NCBI GenBank assembly: GCA_028874915.1
Contig: JAPPHA010000098.1
Span: 1 to 33,458, forward strand
Origin: Paracoccaceae bacterium
GTDB taxonomy: Bacteria; Pseudomonadota; Alphaproteobacteria; Rhodobacterales; Rhodobacteraceae
DNA: 33,458 nt
Direction: 5' to 3'
Part shown: positions 1-7,640 of the stretch, piece after piece
Position numbering within the stretch: the stretch's first letter is position 1
Layout of the letters: every line of letters begins with the position of its first letter
Made by a program: the position numbers and the translations under genes
Notes under the pieces: generated by a model
The model's input: only the letters and a program-made list of their open reading frames with translations
Database searches by the model: none
Told to the model about the DNA's origin: nothing

Positions 1-52
1 CTATCATGCTGATCGACAGGGATTTTTCTGAAATCCCGCGATGAAGATCCGT

Positions 53-943
53 TTAGTCGCAGGCATGGGGAAGGCTTTGCGGAATGTCCGGGATACCGGT
101 CAGAAAGATCGCGTCACGTTGAAAGTTCGAATAGGCGTTGAGAATGTATTCGTTCCAATGGTTGGGATCTGGACCGTATTTCATTAGATGATGGCGTTTG
201 TCTTCCGTTTCTTGCGATTTCTTCTTCGTTTTCATCTGCGCGAACTCGCGCTCCAAGTAGTCGACAAAGGCGCGTTCGGGATAGTCTCGGATGACGTAGG
301 GTGTGTTGAACACAATGTGCTGTTGGCACAAGCGATGGGGAGGAGGAACCAGGCGCACGAACCAGATCTGGCCTTTGCGACCGCGATAGCCGGCTGGTGA
401 CAGGCATGACATGATCTTCCGTGTTCCGACCTCGCGCAGAAGAACCGCCCCATTCTTGTTGCCGCAATGTACGTAGAAGCCCATCCTTGACTGTTGCATC
501 AGTTCAACGATGTCCATCAGCCAGGACAGGCCGTCAAACTCGGGAGCGATGCGCAGGATGCAGGTGCCTATGGTTTCTCGGCTGCTGCCGAATCGGACGT
601 CGAACATCGCCCACATCGAGAAATAGCTGGTGGTCAACGGGCTCATCGGCGGAAAGCTCGGCATGTATTCTTCCTCGGCGTCACCGACGATTCTGGCGAG
701 ACCTTTCGCTTCTCTCAATCCGGAAATGAGTTCGGCCATGACTGATGCGAAGTTCTGCCCCAAGACGTACATGGCGTAGCAAGGGTCATGGTCCGCAAAC
801 CTTTTGGCGAGGGCTTGGGCGTCGTCACCGAGTCCGGCTTCGAGAGCCAGGTCCCTGCCTTCCCGCCAAGCCGGCAGGTCAACGACTTTCGACTTGGCAG
901 AAGACTTGAGCTTCTTCGCGATCTTGTTGGCAACGGATCCCAT
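53..943 (-). CDS. Hypothetical protein, 296 aa
   Basis: I do not recognise a named family. The ATG at 943 (protein begins MGSVANKIAKK) is preferred over the upstream one at 1030 because it follows an AGAAAG-type ribosome site and the extra upstream residues look non-coding. The N-terminus is lysine-rich. The middle is mixed alpha/beta with a hydrophobic stretch around MQQSRMGFYVHCGNKNGAVL, followed by an aromatic and proline-rich segment (IWFVRLVPPPH), then a charged lysine/glutamate helix. No signal peptide, membrane helix or nucleotide-binding motif is visible. The gene stands alone beside decayed DNA and is not part of the sulfonate cluster. Function unknown. Confidence 0.7.
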   Translation of the reverse strand: MGSVANKIAKKLKSSAKSKVVDLPAWREGRDLALEAGLGDDAQALAKRFADHDPCYAMYVLGQNFASVMAELISGLREAKGLARIVGDAEEEYMPSFPPMSPLTTSYFSMWAMFDVRFGSSRETIGTCILRIAPEFDGLSWLMDIVELMQQSRMGFYVHCGNKNGAVLLREVGTRKIMSCLSPAGYRGRKGQIWFVRLVPPPHRLCQQHIVFNTPYVIRDYPERAFVDYLEREFAQMKTKKKSQETEDKRHHLMKYGPDPNHWNEYILNAYSNFQRDAIFLTGIPDIPQSLPHACD

Positions 944-1499
944 GGATAGCTTTCTATGGTTGCCGGGCCGCCGCGTGAAGCCAAGAAATGCTGCGCTGAT
1001 TGCCAAGTGAATCCCGATCACCCATCGCACGGTCCGGAGATATCTCCTTTCTTTCTGGAAAGTAGCCTACTGGACTGCGCACATGTCCGGTTGCATGTAT
1101 GTTGGGAAAAGTGCCGTAACGGAAAGCTGGCAAGTCGATCGTTGGCGAGGATTCCTGCCAAGGTCGAGCAGGGGGGTTGTTCGCGCCGCGGGACGCATTG
1201 ACCAGATTTCGATTCAGCGGAAGGTCCCGGAAAGCCACTCGGACACTCCTGAGCACAACCGTCAAACCGGGGGCCGGGCTCGCGACGGCCGCGCAACTCA
1301 GTCCGTCAAAAGTCCCCAAATTGCTAGTTCAAAAATGTCTCTACCAACTCCCCAAAACCATTTTCTCTCGTTGAAACAAGTTTCTGCACTCAATTTCCCT
1401 CCCCACCAGCGGTCGTTTCACGATGAAGTGCGAGGGAGACTTCAGACTTTCGTTCCAGGTGGCATGACCTTCATTCGCTCCGGTTGCGGCACAGGCGTT
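944..1499. other. Gap without recognisable gene
   Basis: About 550 bases in which every open frame is short and lacks family features. It leads into the lipoprotein relic that starts near 1500 and may hold more of that decayed gene. No RNA gene, repeat or convincing promoter was seen. Confidence 0.5.
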
Positions 1500-1949
1500 T
1501 ACGCTTTCCAGATGCTGTGGAGGTGGCGGTCCGGCCACACTAGGCGGAATGTCGACCGGCCGAAAACCATTGTTGCCGGGGATACTGACCTTGGGACCGT
1601 AGAGGCCCTGGCATTTCCGTCGGCGATGCGAAGAGTAGCAATCACATCCGCGTAAGTGCCAGTTGGTTGGGTGTCATGGTTGGCGTGAATGCGAGCGCGA
1701 CCGGGTCTCGATTCAACTCGATCCGCGGAGACACCGAAGTCACTATCGCTGACTGACTTTATCGACCCGAAGATCGACAGTGCGTTCACCAACTTCCGGG
1801 ATGTCGATGCTGGCCTACAGCGGGCTGACATGACATGGGACGATGTCCCGATGACAAGCAGCGGATTTGCGACCGGGTCGAACGGAAACTCGATCCAGGG
1901 GAAGTTCTATGGACTGAACCATGGGGAGGCCTGTGCCGGATTTGGCTGA
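1500..1949 (+). pseudogene. Relic of a transferrin-binding-protein-like surface lipoprotein
   Basis: Reading across frames recovers a protein pattern typical of TbpB-like/Slam-substrate barrel lipoproteins of Proteobacteria. A CCGGGG lipobox-like stretch lies near 1506-1540. From about 1595 one frame gives a segment with WLGVMVGVNASATG and NSIRGDTEVTIAD, then a stop. The adjacent frame continues with DFIDPKIDSAFTNF, ADMTWDDVP, SGFATGSNGNSIQGKFYG and LNHGE before a stop at 1947-1949. The break is a tandem duplication of GACT at 1751-1758; removing one copy restores a continuous frame. The usual GAF-type C-terminus is missing and the N-terminal part is mostly deleted, so this is a dead fragment. 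The family assignment rests on remembered motif patterns. Confidence 0.55.
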
Positions 1950-1950
1950 C

Positions 1951-2174
1951 CGTAGCCGTAGCGGCTCGCGTGAAATCCGGTTGTTGCTGGCACCGGTGCT
2001 GCCGAGCCGCTGCCGCCCTGGCCCGTCGGAAATGGGCAGGTACGGAAAGGGTCTTCGAGGTCAGTCTGCGACGGCGGCCATGAAACGGTCGCGAATGGTC
2101 ACCGGATCCATGGTTATGACCGGCATTTTGGCGTTCCCGCTGTCGCACTTGCAGACGATGATCGTCATCTCGCC
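1951..2174 (-). repeat. Left copy of diverged repeat (comE 3' end and flank)
   Basis: This stretch aligns with 15421-15648, gap-free across the comE part (offset 13474) and with a small indel further left. It covers the last 38 codons of comE plus about 110 bases downstream. It is the source-like, intact copy; the right copy is a relic. Confidence 0.8.
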
Positions 2175-2615
2175 CGACGCGAGGGCGTCCTCAAGCGCAT
2201 CGCGCGTCGCTTCGCCGCGGCATTCGACGACCCGCTCGCAGCCGCAGGCTTCGGCCACCCTCGCCAGTGACGTTCGGGCACCGGCATAGGTGGGTTGGTC
2301 TCCAGTCGATCCGTAGGACCCGTTGTCGATGATCAGCAGGATGAAGTTGTCCGCCACATTGTTGGCAATCGTTGCCAATGTACCGAGATTTGTCAGGACG
2401 GAGCCGTCGCCATCAATGGCCACCACAGGTTTCGGCTGGGAAAGGGCCAGGCCGAGACCGATCGATGATGCCAGCCCCATGGTCCCCAGCATATAGAAAT
2501 TGGTCGGCTGGTCATCGATGGCGTAAAGTTCCTGGCTCGGGATCCCGATGTTGCAGACAACCAGCCGGTCGCGAAGAACTGGCGCGATCTCCCGGAAGAT
2601 TTCCGAACGGATCAT
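2061..2615 (-). CDS. comE: Sulfopyruvate decarboxylase beta subunit (ComE-like)
   Basis: This is the thiamine-diphosphate-binding half of a two-subunit 2-oxoacid decarboxylase, 184 aa. The ThDP/Mg motif is visible as GDGSVLTNLG followed about 25 residues later by IIDNGSYGSTG. The N-terminal half carries SQELYAIDDQPTNFYMLGTMGLASSIGLGLAL, typical of the beta subunit of sulfopyruvate/phosphonopyruvate decarboxylases. With ComD it would convert 3-sulfopyruvate to sulfoacetaldehyde and CO2 in the cytoplasm. It starts one base after the comD stop codon and is the last gene of a three-gene minus-strand operon. Phosphonopyruvate decarboxylase is the alternative, but that enzyme is usually a single chain and no phosphonate genes are nearby. 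Confidence 0.82.
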   Translation of the reverse strand: MIRSEIFREIAPVLRDRLVVCNIGIPSQELYAIDDQPTNFYMLGTMGLASSIGLGLALSQPKPVVAIDGDGSVLTNLGTLATIANNVADNFILLIIDNGSYGSTGDQPTYAGARTSLARVAEACGCERVVECRGEATRDALEDALASGEMTIIVCKCDSGNAKMPVITMDPVTIRDRFMAAVAD

Positions 2616-2616
2616 G

Positions 2617-3120
2617 TCAGTACCCTCCCCAGAACGACGTGTGGGACAGGATGGCCACGGGCTTGTTGCACATGAACGTGAACTTCAGGATCTTGTCGAG
2701 ATCCTCGACATCCGCCGTACGGCGGAAGTGAAACGTGGGAATGTTGAGTTCCGCCAGAAGTGCTTCCGTGTGGACGGCCATTTCCACCTGGCAGGCGACC
2801 GGTTCGCCAAGACCACCCCGATAGGAAATCAGCATCGGAAGCGGTATCCGGTAATACTGAATCAGGGTCGTGAGGGCATTGATGGTGACGCCGACGGCCG
2901 TGTTCTGCATGATGATGGCCGCCCGACGGCCGCCCATGAAGGCGCCGGCGCAGAGTCCCATACCCTCGTCTTCCTTGTTCGACGGGATATGCAAGACGCC
3001 CTCGCGATATTCGACCTCGCGAATCACTTCGGCAAGTTGCTTGCAGGGGACGGTGGTTATCAGCGTGACCCCGTTGGCCACCAGATCATCGACGATCCTG
3101 ACGTTTATATCTTCGACCAT
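2617..3120 (-). CDS. comD: Sulfopyruvate decarboxylase alpha subunit (ComD-like)
   Basis: This is the pyrimidine-binding half of the two-subunit decarboxylase, 167 aa. The conserved motif IPSNKEDEGMGLCAGAFMGG contains the glutamate that activates ThDP. It is followed by AAIIMQNTAVGVTINALTTL and the YRG segment expected of ComD. The ATG at 3120 is preferred over the GTG one codon upstream because an AAGGA site precedes it. It lies 12 bases downstream of the dehydrogenase and 1 base before comE, so the three genes are almost certainly co-transcribed. The split alpha/beta architecture matches ComDE of sulfolactate-degrading roseobacters and halomonads. Substrate is inferred from family and neighbours. 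Confidence 0.82.
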   Translation of the reverse strand: MVEDINVRIVDDLVANGVTLITTVPCKQLAEVIREVEYREGVLHIPSNKEDEGMGLCAGAFMGGRRAAIIMQNTAVGVTINALTTLIQYYRIPLPMLISYRGGLGEPVACQVEMAVHTEALLAELNIPTFHFRRTADVEDLDKILKFTFMCNKPVAILSHTSFWGGY

Positions 3121-3132
3121 CACGGTTCCTTG

Positions 3133-4047
3133 TCAGACACGTTCAAGCACTTTGCTGGCGATCAAAGCGCTCACTCTCTCGTTACTGTCCGAAGTTACCC
3201 CGGCAATGTGTGGGGTCAGGACCAGATTGGGGATCCCCTGAAAGATCCCGGCAACCTCGGCGGTCAGGGGTTCGGTATCAAAGACGTCCAGCGCGGCACC
3301 CGCGATATGACCGCTTCGCAATGCAGTGGCAAGGGCCGGTTCGTCGACAATGCCACCGCGGGCGGCGTTGATCAGGACCGAGCCGGGCCGCATCCTTGCC
3401 AGCCGGTCGGCATTGATCAGGTGTCGGGTTTTCGGAGTCAGAGGCACATGCAGGCTTAAAGCGTCGACCGTCTCGAGAAGGGCGTCAAGGGACACACGCC
3501 GAATACCATTCCAAATCGCGTCTTCAGCCGGCACGAAGGGGTCGAACGCCGAAATCTCCATGCCCAGCCCCCTGGCCAGCCGGGCCGTCTCCCGCGCGGT
3601 CTGCCCGATTCCGACGAGTCCCAACCGGCGCCCGGCGGTTTCCCGACCGAAACATTGTGACCGAGGCCACTGCCCGTCCCGCACGGAATCGCTTGCATGA
3701 AAGGCACTTCGGAGGAGCACCAGAACGCTGGCCACGACATATTCCGCGACGGACCGCGCGTTGGCGCCGGCAGCGGTGACAACCTCGACATTCCGGGCCC
3801 TGCAGGCTTCGACATCAATATTGTCGAGACCGACACCAAGGCGGCCAATCACTCGAATGTCCTTTCCGGCTGCCAGCAATGCCGGCGTGACCTGCGTCCG
3901 GTTGCGGACGACAAGGGCGTGGACACCCTTCAGCCGGCTCGGGATCTCGCCTTGACGGTCGGCAAGGTCCGGCGCGTAGACCGTGGGACGTTCCGCCATC
4001 AGACTCCGGACGGCAGCCATGTCCATGAACTCGGTGATCAGGATCAT
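3133..4047 (-). CDS. D-2-hydroxyacid dehydrogenase, (S)-sulfolactate dehydrogenase candidate
   Basis: A 304-aa NAD-dependent dehydrogenase of the D-isomer-specific family. The Rossmann motif appears as LGLVGIGQTARETARLA. The catalytic set is visible: Arg in INAARGGIVDEPAL, Glu in DVFDTEPL and His in LTPHIAG. The substrate loop contains RLGVGLDNID. The (S)-sulfolactate dehydrogenase SlcC of Chromohalobacter belongs to this family, and the position directly upstream of comD and comE fits oxidation of sulfolactate to sulfopyruvate. Phosphoglycerate or glyoxylate-type activity cannot be excluded from sequence alone. It is divergent from the DeoR gene across a 116-base region carrying an inverted repeat. 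Its first 104 bases also occur in the relic at 15641-15741. Confidence 0.72.
   Translation of the reverse strand: MILITEFMDMAAVRSLMAERPTVYAPDLADRQGEIPSRLKGVHALVVRNRTQVTPALLAAGKDIRVIGRLGVGLDNIDVEACRARNVEVVTAAGANARSVAEYVVASVLVLLRSAFHASDSVRDGQWPRSQCFGRETAGRRLGLVGIGQTARETARLARGLGMEISAFDPFVPAEDAIWNGIRRVSLDALLETVDALSLHVPLTPKTRHLINADRLARMRPGSVLINAARGGIVDEPALATALRSGHIAGAALDVFDTEPLTAEVAGIFQGIPNLVLTPHIAGVTSDSNERVSALIASKVLERV
3944..4047 (-). repeat. Second segment represented in the right-hand relic
   Basis: The 5' end of the dehydrogenase gene aligns with 15641-15741 apart from point changes and one 3-base deletion. The octamer ATCTCGCC at 3944-3951 also occurs inside comE at 2167-2174. The relic joins the two at exactly this octamer. 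Confidence 0.8.
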
Positions 4048-4113
4048 TTGTTTGTCACGGCTGTCCTCGAACCAAGGGAAATGGCGCGGTCAATCGGTGC
4101 GCGAGTTGATCAT

Positions 4114-4142
4114 AACTTTCGAATGTGGGAAATACGAAAGTT
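4114..4142. promoter_or_regulatory. Inverted repeat, candidate DeoR-family operator
   Basis: AACTTTCG at 4114-4121 is perfectly inverted as CGAAAGTT at 4135-4142, with a 13-base spacer. It lies between the divergent dehydrogenase (start 4047) and DeoR-family (start 4164) genes. TTTCG/CGAAA half-sites are common in DeoR-family operators. A role in autoregulation and control of the dehydrogenase-comDE operon is inferred. Confidence 0.55.
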
Positions 4143-4163
4143 GCTGGTCAGAAGAAGACGAAG

Positions 4164-4937
4164 ATGCAAGTTAACCGGAATTCCAAGAGGCGCAGGACAG
4201 CCATCCTGAAGCACCTTCAGTCAAGTGGTCGTGCTCTTGTGGATGAACTGGCCGAAGCATTCGGAACTACGCCCCAAACAATCAGGAAGGACCTAAACGC
4301 GCTGGCCGAGACAAGCCAGGTCATCCGGTTTCACGGCGGTGCTGCGTTGATTGCCGGAACGGAGTACACGGGATTTTTGGCTCGTCAGGAGATTGCACGC
4401 GAGGAAAAGGCCTCAATTGCGTCCGTGGTCGCATCCAGCATTCCCGACAACACAACAGTCTTTATCAATTCAGGTACGACAACGGCTGCGGTCGCAATGC
4501 GTCTTTCGCATCATGTTGGACTGAGAGTTGTCACGGATTCGGTCTATCTTGCCAACGAAATGAGGGAATTGCCCGGCGTTGAGGTCATGGTCCCGGGTGG
4601 CTTCGTCCGCAAGGGCGACGGTGCGATCGTCGGTCATGAAGCCGCCGATTTCATCCGGCAGTTCCGGGTCGACATCGCAGTGATCAGTGCTTCCGCGATC
4701 GCCAACGATGGCGTGATGCTTGACTACGACCTGCGCGAAGCTTCGGTAGTCAGGGCAATCATCGAAAATTCGCGACATGTCATACTTGCGGCAGACAGCA
4801 CGAAGTTTGGGCGCGCAGCACCGGTTTGTATCGGCCGGCTAAGCCAGATCGATACGCTTGTTACAGACAGGTCGTGTCCTGCCGAGCTTCGCGAACTCTG
4901 CTTGCGCGAGAATCTGGATCTCATTGTCGCACCGTAG
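4164..4937 (+). CDS. DeoR-family transcriptional regulator
   Basis: A 257-aa DeoR-type repressor. The N-terminal winged helix-turn-helix has the family pattern RRTAILKHLQSSG, LVDELAEAFGTTPQTIRKDL, VIRFHGGAAL. The C-terminal sugar-phosphate sensor domain shows INSGTTTAAVA, VVTDSVYLANE, PGGFVRKGDGAIVG and LAADSTKFGR. The ATG at 4164 follows AGAAGAAG and gives the normal length; a GTG at 4125 would place the start inside the inverted repeat. It is divergent from the dehydrogenase-comDE operon and upstream of the TRAP genes. E. coli controls its SQ genes with a DeoR-family protein (CsqR/YihW), so a sulfosugar or sulfosugar phosphate effector is a reasonable inference. Confidence 0.85.
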   Translation: MQVNRNSKRRRTAILKHLQSSGRALVDELAEAFGTTPQTIRKDLNALAETSQVIRFHGGAALIAGTEYTGFLARQEIAREEKASIASVVASSIPDNTTVFINSGTTTAAVAMRLSHHVGLRVVTDSVYLANEMRELPGVEVMVPGGFVRKGDGAIVGHEAADFIRQFRVDIAVISASAIANDGVMLDYDLREASVVRAIIENSRHVILAADSTKFGRAAPVCIGRLSQIDTLVTDRSCPAELRELCLRENLDLIVAP

Positions 4938-5251
4938 CGAGCCTTCTGCGTTGTCCGAATTCGATTGACCTGTAGCGGTCTGTTGGTTGGCGCGGAATTC
5001 TCTTTACCCGCGATAGGGTTGACTCGCGCTCCTGTCTTGTCATCGCCGGGCGGCATTGTGTCGTATTCAGAGACTGTTGCACTCTGCGACCACCTGGGTC
5101 GACCATCGGGTCCGGGGCACAACAATACCGAGCCTTTTCAGAGACTCTTAGCCATGTCCGAACCGGTTGGCCGGAGATGATGGCCTCCTTTGTCGGCGCG
5201 CCGTGCAGAAATCCGGCCAGAAGCCCGTACGCCGACAGTCGGGAATGAGCA

Positions 5252-5288
5252 CTGGGCACGACGCCGGGCGAGGCGGCGGCGTGCCCAG
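5252..5288. repeat. Stem-loop, 14-bp arms with one mismatch
   Basis: CTGGGCACGACGCC at 5252-5265 pairs with GGCGGCGTGCCCAG at 5275-5288 with one mismatch and a 9-base loop. No T-run follows on either strand, so it is not a standard intrinsic terminator. It could be a structured leader element or an old inverted repeat. Confidence 0.45.
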
Positions 5289-5433
5289 GTTTCCGGCTGT
5301 GACTGTCAAAGTCCTGAGATCGACCATTTTGAAAGCGATGGATGCCGCGTGCCGGAACCCGATGGACAATTGACCCGCCCGCCCTCGCGGCGCCCGCCAA
5401 CGGACGATCGCCGCAACGAGAATCTTTCCAATA

Positions 5434-5454
5434 TTTTCGCTTTACAACTGAAAA
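5434..5454. promoter_or_regulatory. Possible operator in the TRAP promoter region
   Basis: TTTTC at 5434-5438 and GAAAA at 5450-5454 form a short inverted repeat in an AT-rich patch 72 bases before the TRAP start. The TTTTCG half-site resembles the TTTCG arm of the repeat at 4114-4142, but the spacing differs. Weak. Confidence 0.25.
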
Positions 5455-5525
5455 AAATTTGAGGAAACTAAAAACGCGCCTTCGATCAGGTGACGTTTCG
5501 GACTCGCGGGGGGAGGGAGTTTCTG

Positions 5526-6110
5526 ATGTTGTCGGTCCTCAGTCCCGTCGCTTGGGCCAACACACGAATTTTGCGCATTGGCCGGCAGCTTGCGTGGATT
5601 GCGCTTGCCCTGATGGTTCTGGTCACATTGGCGCAGGTCTTTTTCCGGTATGTGCTGAACAGCGCTCTCGCCTGGCCGGACGAAGCGGCACGATTCCTGA
5701 TGCTGTGGATGATCGCCTTCATTGCGCCTTCGGCGATGCGATGGGGCGGTTTCGTGTCAATTGACATGCTTCCGCGCGCCTTGCCCCGGGTGCCTTCGCT
5801 GATCCTCGGGATCGCGCTCCTCGGGTTGTCGCTCGCGGTACTGATGACGGCTGCCGGGCACGGCTACAACCATACTTTCGGGTTCGGCGGCAAGTTCGAC
5901 AGCTCGTCACTTCGCGTGCCCCTGGAGTGGATCGGCCTCGAAACCGTCAAGGTCAAATTGCGTTACATGTACGGGTCGCTCCTGGTCTGCGTGGTCCTGC
6001 TGACCATGGTCACGGTCGAACTGATCCTTCGAATGCTCGTCATGCTGGCCAACCCGGAGGCCGAGCTGCCCTCCGATGACGCGTCCGGCGCTCGATTTGG
6101 TGCCGAGTGA
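5526..6110 (+). CDS. TRAP transporter small membrane subunit (DctQ-like)
   Basis: A 194-aa protein with four hydrophobic segments, at about residues 23-43, 55-75, 90-112 and 150-175, as in DctQ. The family signature is present: VFFRYVLNSALAWPDEAARFLMLWM, then GFVSIDMLP. The ATG at 5526 follows a strong GGGAGGGAG site. The gene overlaps the large subunit by TGATG, so the two are translationally coupled. It forms the membrane part of a sodium-driven tripartite uptake system with the next two genes. The substrate is inferred to be SQ, an SQ glycoside or a C3 sulfonate from the surrounding genes. Confidence 0.88.
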   Translation: MLSVLSPVAWANTRILRIGRQLAWIALALMVLVTLAQVFFRYVLNSALAWPDEAARFLMLWMIAFIAPSAMRWGGFVSIDMLPRALPRVPSLILGIALLGLSLAVLMTAAGHGYNHTFGFGGKFDSSSLRVPLEWIGLETVKVKLRYMYGSLLVCVVLLTMVTVELILRMLVMLANPEAELPSDDASGARFGAE

Positions 6111-7609
6111 TGCTGGCGCTCTTTCTTCCGGTTTTCCTGGCTCTCCTGCTTTTTGGACTGCCGGTTTTCTTTGCTCTGCTCTTGGCGCCAGGTGCGTTGC
6201 TTTGGTTGAACGGCCAGGAGCGCGACATCGCCTTGCTCTACCGGAATGTCTACAATGGAATGGATTCTTTCCCGCTGATGGCGCTGCCGTTTTTTGTGCT
6301 CGCGGGAGAGTTGATGAACAAAGGCGGAATCACAACGCGCCTTGTCGAGTTCAGCCAGGCTCTCATGGGACATCTGCGCGGCGGCCTGGCGCACGTAAAC
6401 ATTCTCAGTTCGATCCTGTTTGCCGGATTGTCCGGATCTGCGGTGGCCGACACCTCGGCACTTGGGTCCACGCTCATCCCGGCGATGGAAAAGAACGGGT
6501 ATTCCCGGAGGTTTGCCGCCGCTGTCACTGCGGCAAGCTCGGTGATCGGTCCGATCATTCCGCCCTCGGGAATCATGATCATCTATGCCTACGTGATGGG
6601 CGAAAGCGTGGCGGCGCTTTTCCTCGCTGGCATCGTTCCTGGCGTGCTCGTTGGCGTCGGCCTGATGGTGGTCGTCCGCCTGATGGCAGACCGGTACGAC
6701 CTCCCGAAAGCCGAACGTATCGTAAACAGGGACCAGGAGATATCGCCAGTGGAATACTGGGTATCTTTTGTCCTCCTTCGCATCAATATCGCCGGTGTTC
6801 TCGCAGCCCTCTTCGTGGGCGTGGCCAATTTGCTGCGGGCGACCTTCAACGTCGAGATGGGCCTGAGCGGATGGCTGGTCTTTCTGGTGTTTCTGCCCAT
6901 CGCACATCTCTTGCTGATGCGGTTGAGAAAGGGAGTCTCTCCGGATTTTCGCATCGTCTGCAAGAAGGCCGTCGCACCGCTGCAGACCCCGATCATAATT
7001 CTGGGCGGTATCCTGGTTGGTGTCTTCACGCCGACGGAAGCTTCGGCCGTGGCTGTCGCCTACGCCCTGGTTGTAGCCTTTTTCGTCTTGCGCTCCATGC
7101 GACTCGGCGACCTCCCGGGTATCCTGACACGTGCGGCCTTCTCAGCCTCAACGGTCTTGCTGTTGGTGGGTGCTGCCGTTGCATTCAAGACCGTTGTCAG
7201 CCTCAGCCATGCACCCGAGCACATGGCCGGCTTCATGCTCGGGCTCAGCAGCAACCCGCTGGTGCTCCTGTTCCTGATCAACGTGCTTCTCTTCATTGTG
7301 GGCATGTTCCTGGATGCCGGTCCGGCAATCATCATTCTGGGGCCGATCCTCGGCCCGATCTTCGTCGATCTCGGCGTCCACCCGATCCACTTTGCCATCA
7401 TCATGTCGGTAAACCTGACGGTAGGTCTCGCCACTCCACCCATGGGGCTCGTGCTGTTCGTGGCTTCATCCGTCTCCGGCGAAAAGGTCGAAACGATTTC
7501 AAGGACGATTCTTCCGTTTCTCGCGGTCGAGGTCGTCGTGATTTTCCTGATCACCTATGTCCCGGCTATTTCGATGACGATCCCTCGTCTGACAGGGTTC
7601 GTTCAATAG
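6110..7609 (+). CDS. TRAP transporter large membrane subunit (DctM-like)
   Basis: A 499-aa permease of the DctM family with about 12 hydrophobic segments. Recognisable family stretches are PLMALPFFVLAGELMN, FAGLSGSAVADTSALGSTLIP, ASSVIGPIIPPSGIMI, GVFTPTEASAVAVAYAL and a closing NLTVGLATPPMGLVLFVAS. The ATG at 6110 overlaps the DctQ stop; a GTG directly before it is an alternative. The loop containing KAERIVNRDQEISPVEYW and the following segment are longer than in many DctM proteins. It carries solute coupled to sodium across the inner membrane, receiving it from the periplasmic binding protein encoded 31 bases downstream. Confidence 0.9.
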   Translation: MLALFLPVFLALLLFGLPVFFALLLAPGALLWLNGQERDIALLYRNVYNGMDSFPLMALPFFVLAGELMNKGGITTRLVEFSQALMGHLRGGLAHVNILSSILFAGLSGSAVADTSALGSTLIPAMEKNGYSRRFAAAVTAASSVIGPIIPPSGIMIIYAYVMGESVAALFLAGIVPGVLVGVGLMVVVRLMADRYDLPKAERIVNRDQEISPVEYWVSFVLLRINIAGVLAALFVGVANLLRATFNVEMGLSGWLVFLVFLPIAHLLLMRLRKGVSPDFRIVCKKAVAPLQTPIIILGGILVGVFTPTEASAVAVAYALVVAFFVLRSMRLGDLPGILTRAAFSASTVLLLVGAAVAFKTVVSLSHAPEHMAGFMLGLSSNPLVLLFLINVLLFIVGMFLDAGPAIIILGPILGPIFVDLGVHPIHFAIIMSVNLTVGLATPPMGLVLFVASSVSGEKVETISRTILPFLAVEVVVIFLITYVPAISMTIPRLTGFVQ

Positions 7610-7640
7610 TGCGCCGGGGAGTCCAACCAAGGAGGTAAAC

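Larger units (their letters stand above)
4938..5525. other. 588-base intergenic region before the TRAP operon
   Basis: No gene is recognisable on either strand. It contains a strong stem-loop (5252-5288), an AT-rich patch (5421-5475) likely to hold the TRAP promoter, and the TRAP ribosome site GGGGAGGGAG at 5510-5519. Most of the GC-rich left part has the unconstrained look of decayed DNA. Confidence 0.5.

Noticed and set aside
2061-3120. Phosphonopyruvate decarboxylase reading of the ThDP enzyme
   Set aside because: The split alpha/beta chains and sulfonate neighbours fit ComDE better, and no phosphoenolpyruvate mutase or phosphonate gene is near.
3133-4047. Phosphoglycerate dehydrogenase (SerA) reading
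   Set aside because: The protein is short without ACT domains, and the operon with comDE points to a sulfolactate role.
5963-6907. Long minus-strand open frame opposite the TRAP membrane subunits
   Set aside because: Its His/Gln/Arg-rich composition is the mirror of hydrophobic membrane-protein codons; the plus strand has clear family motifs.
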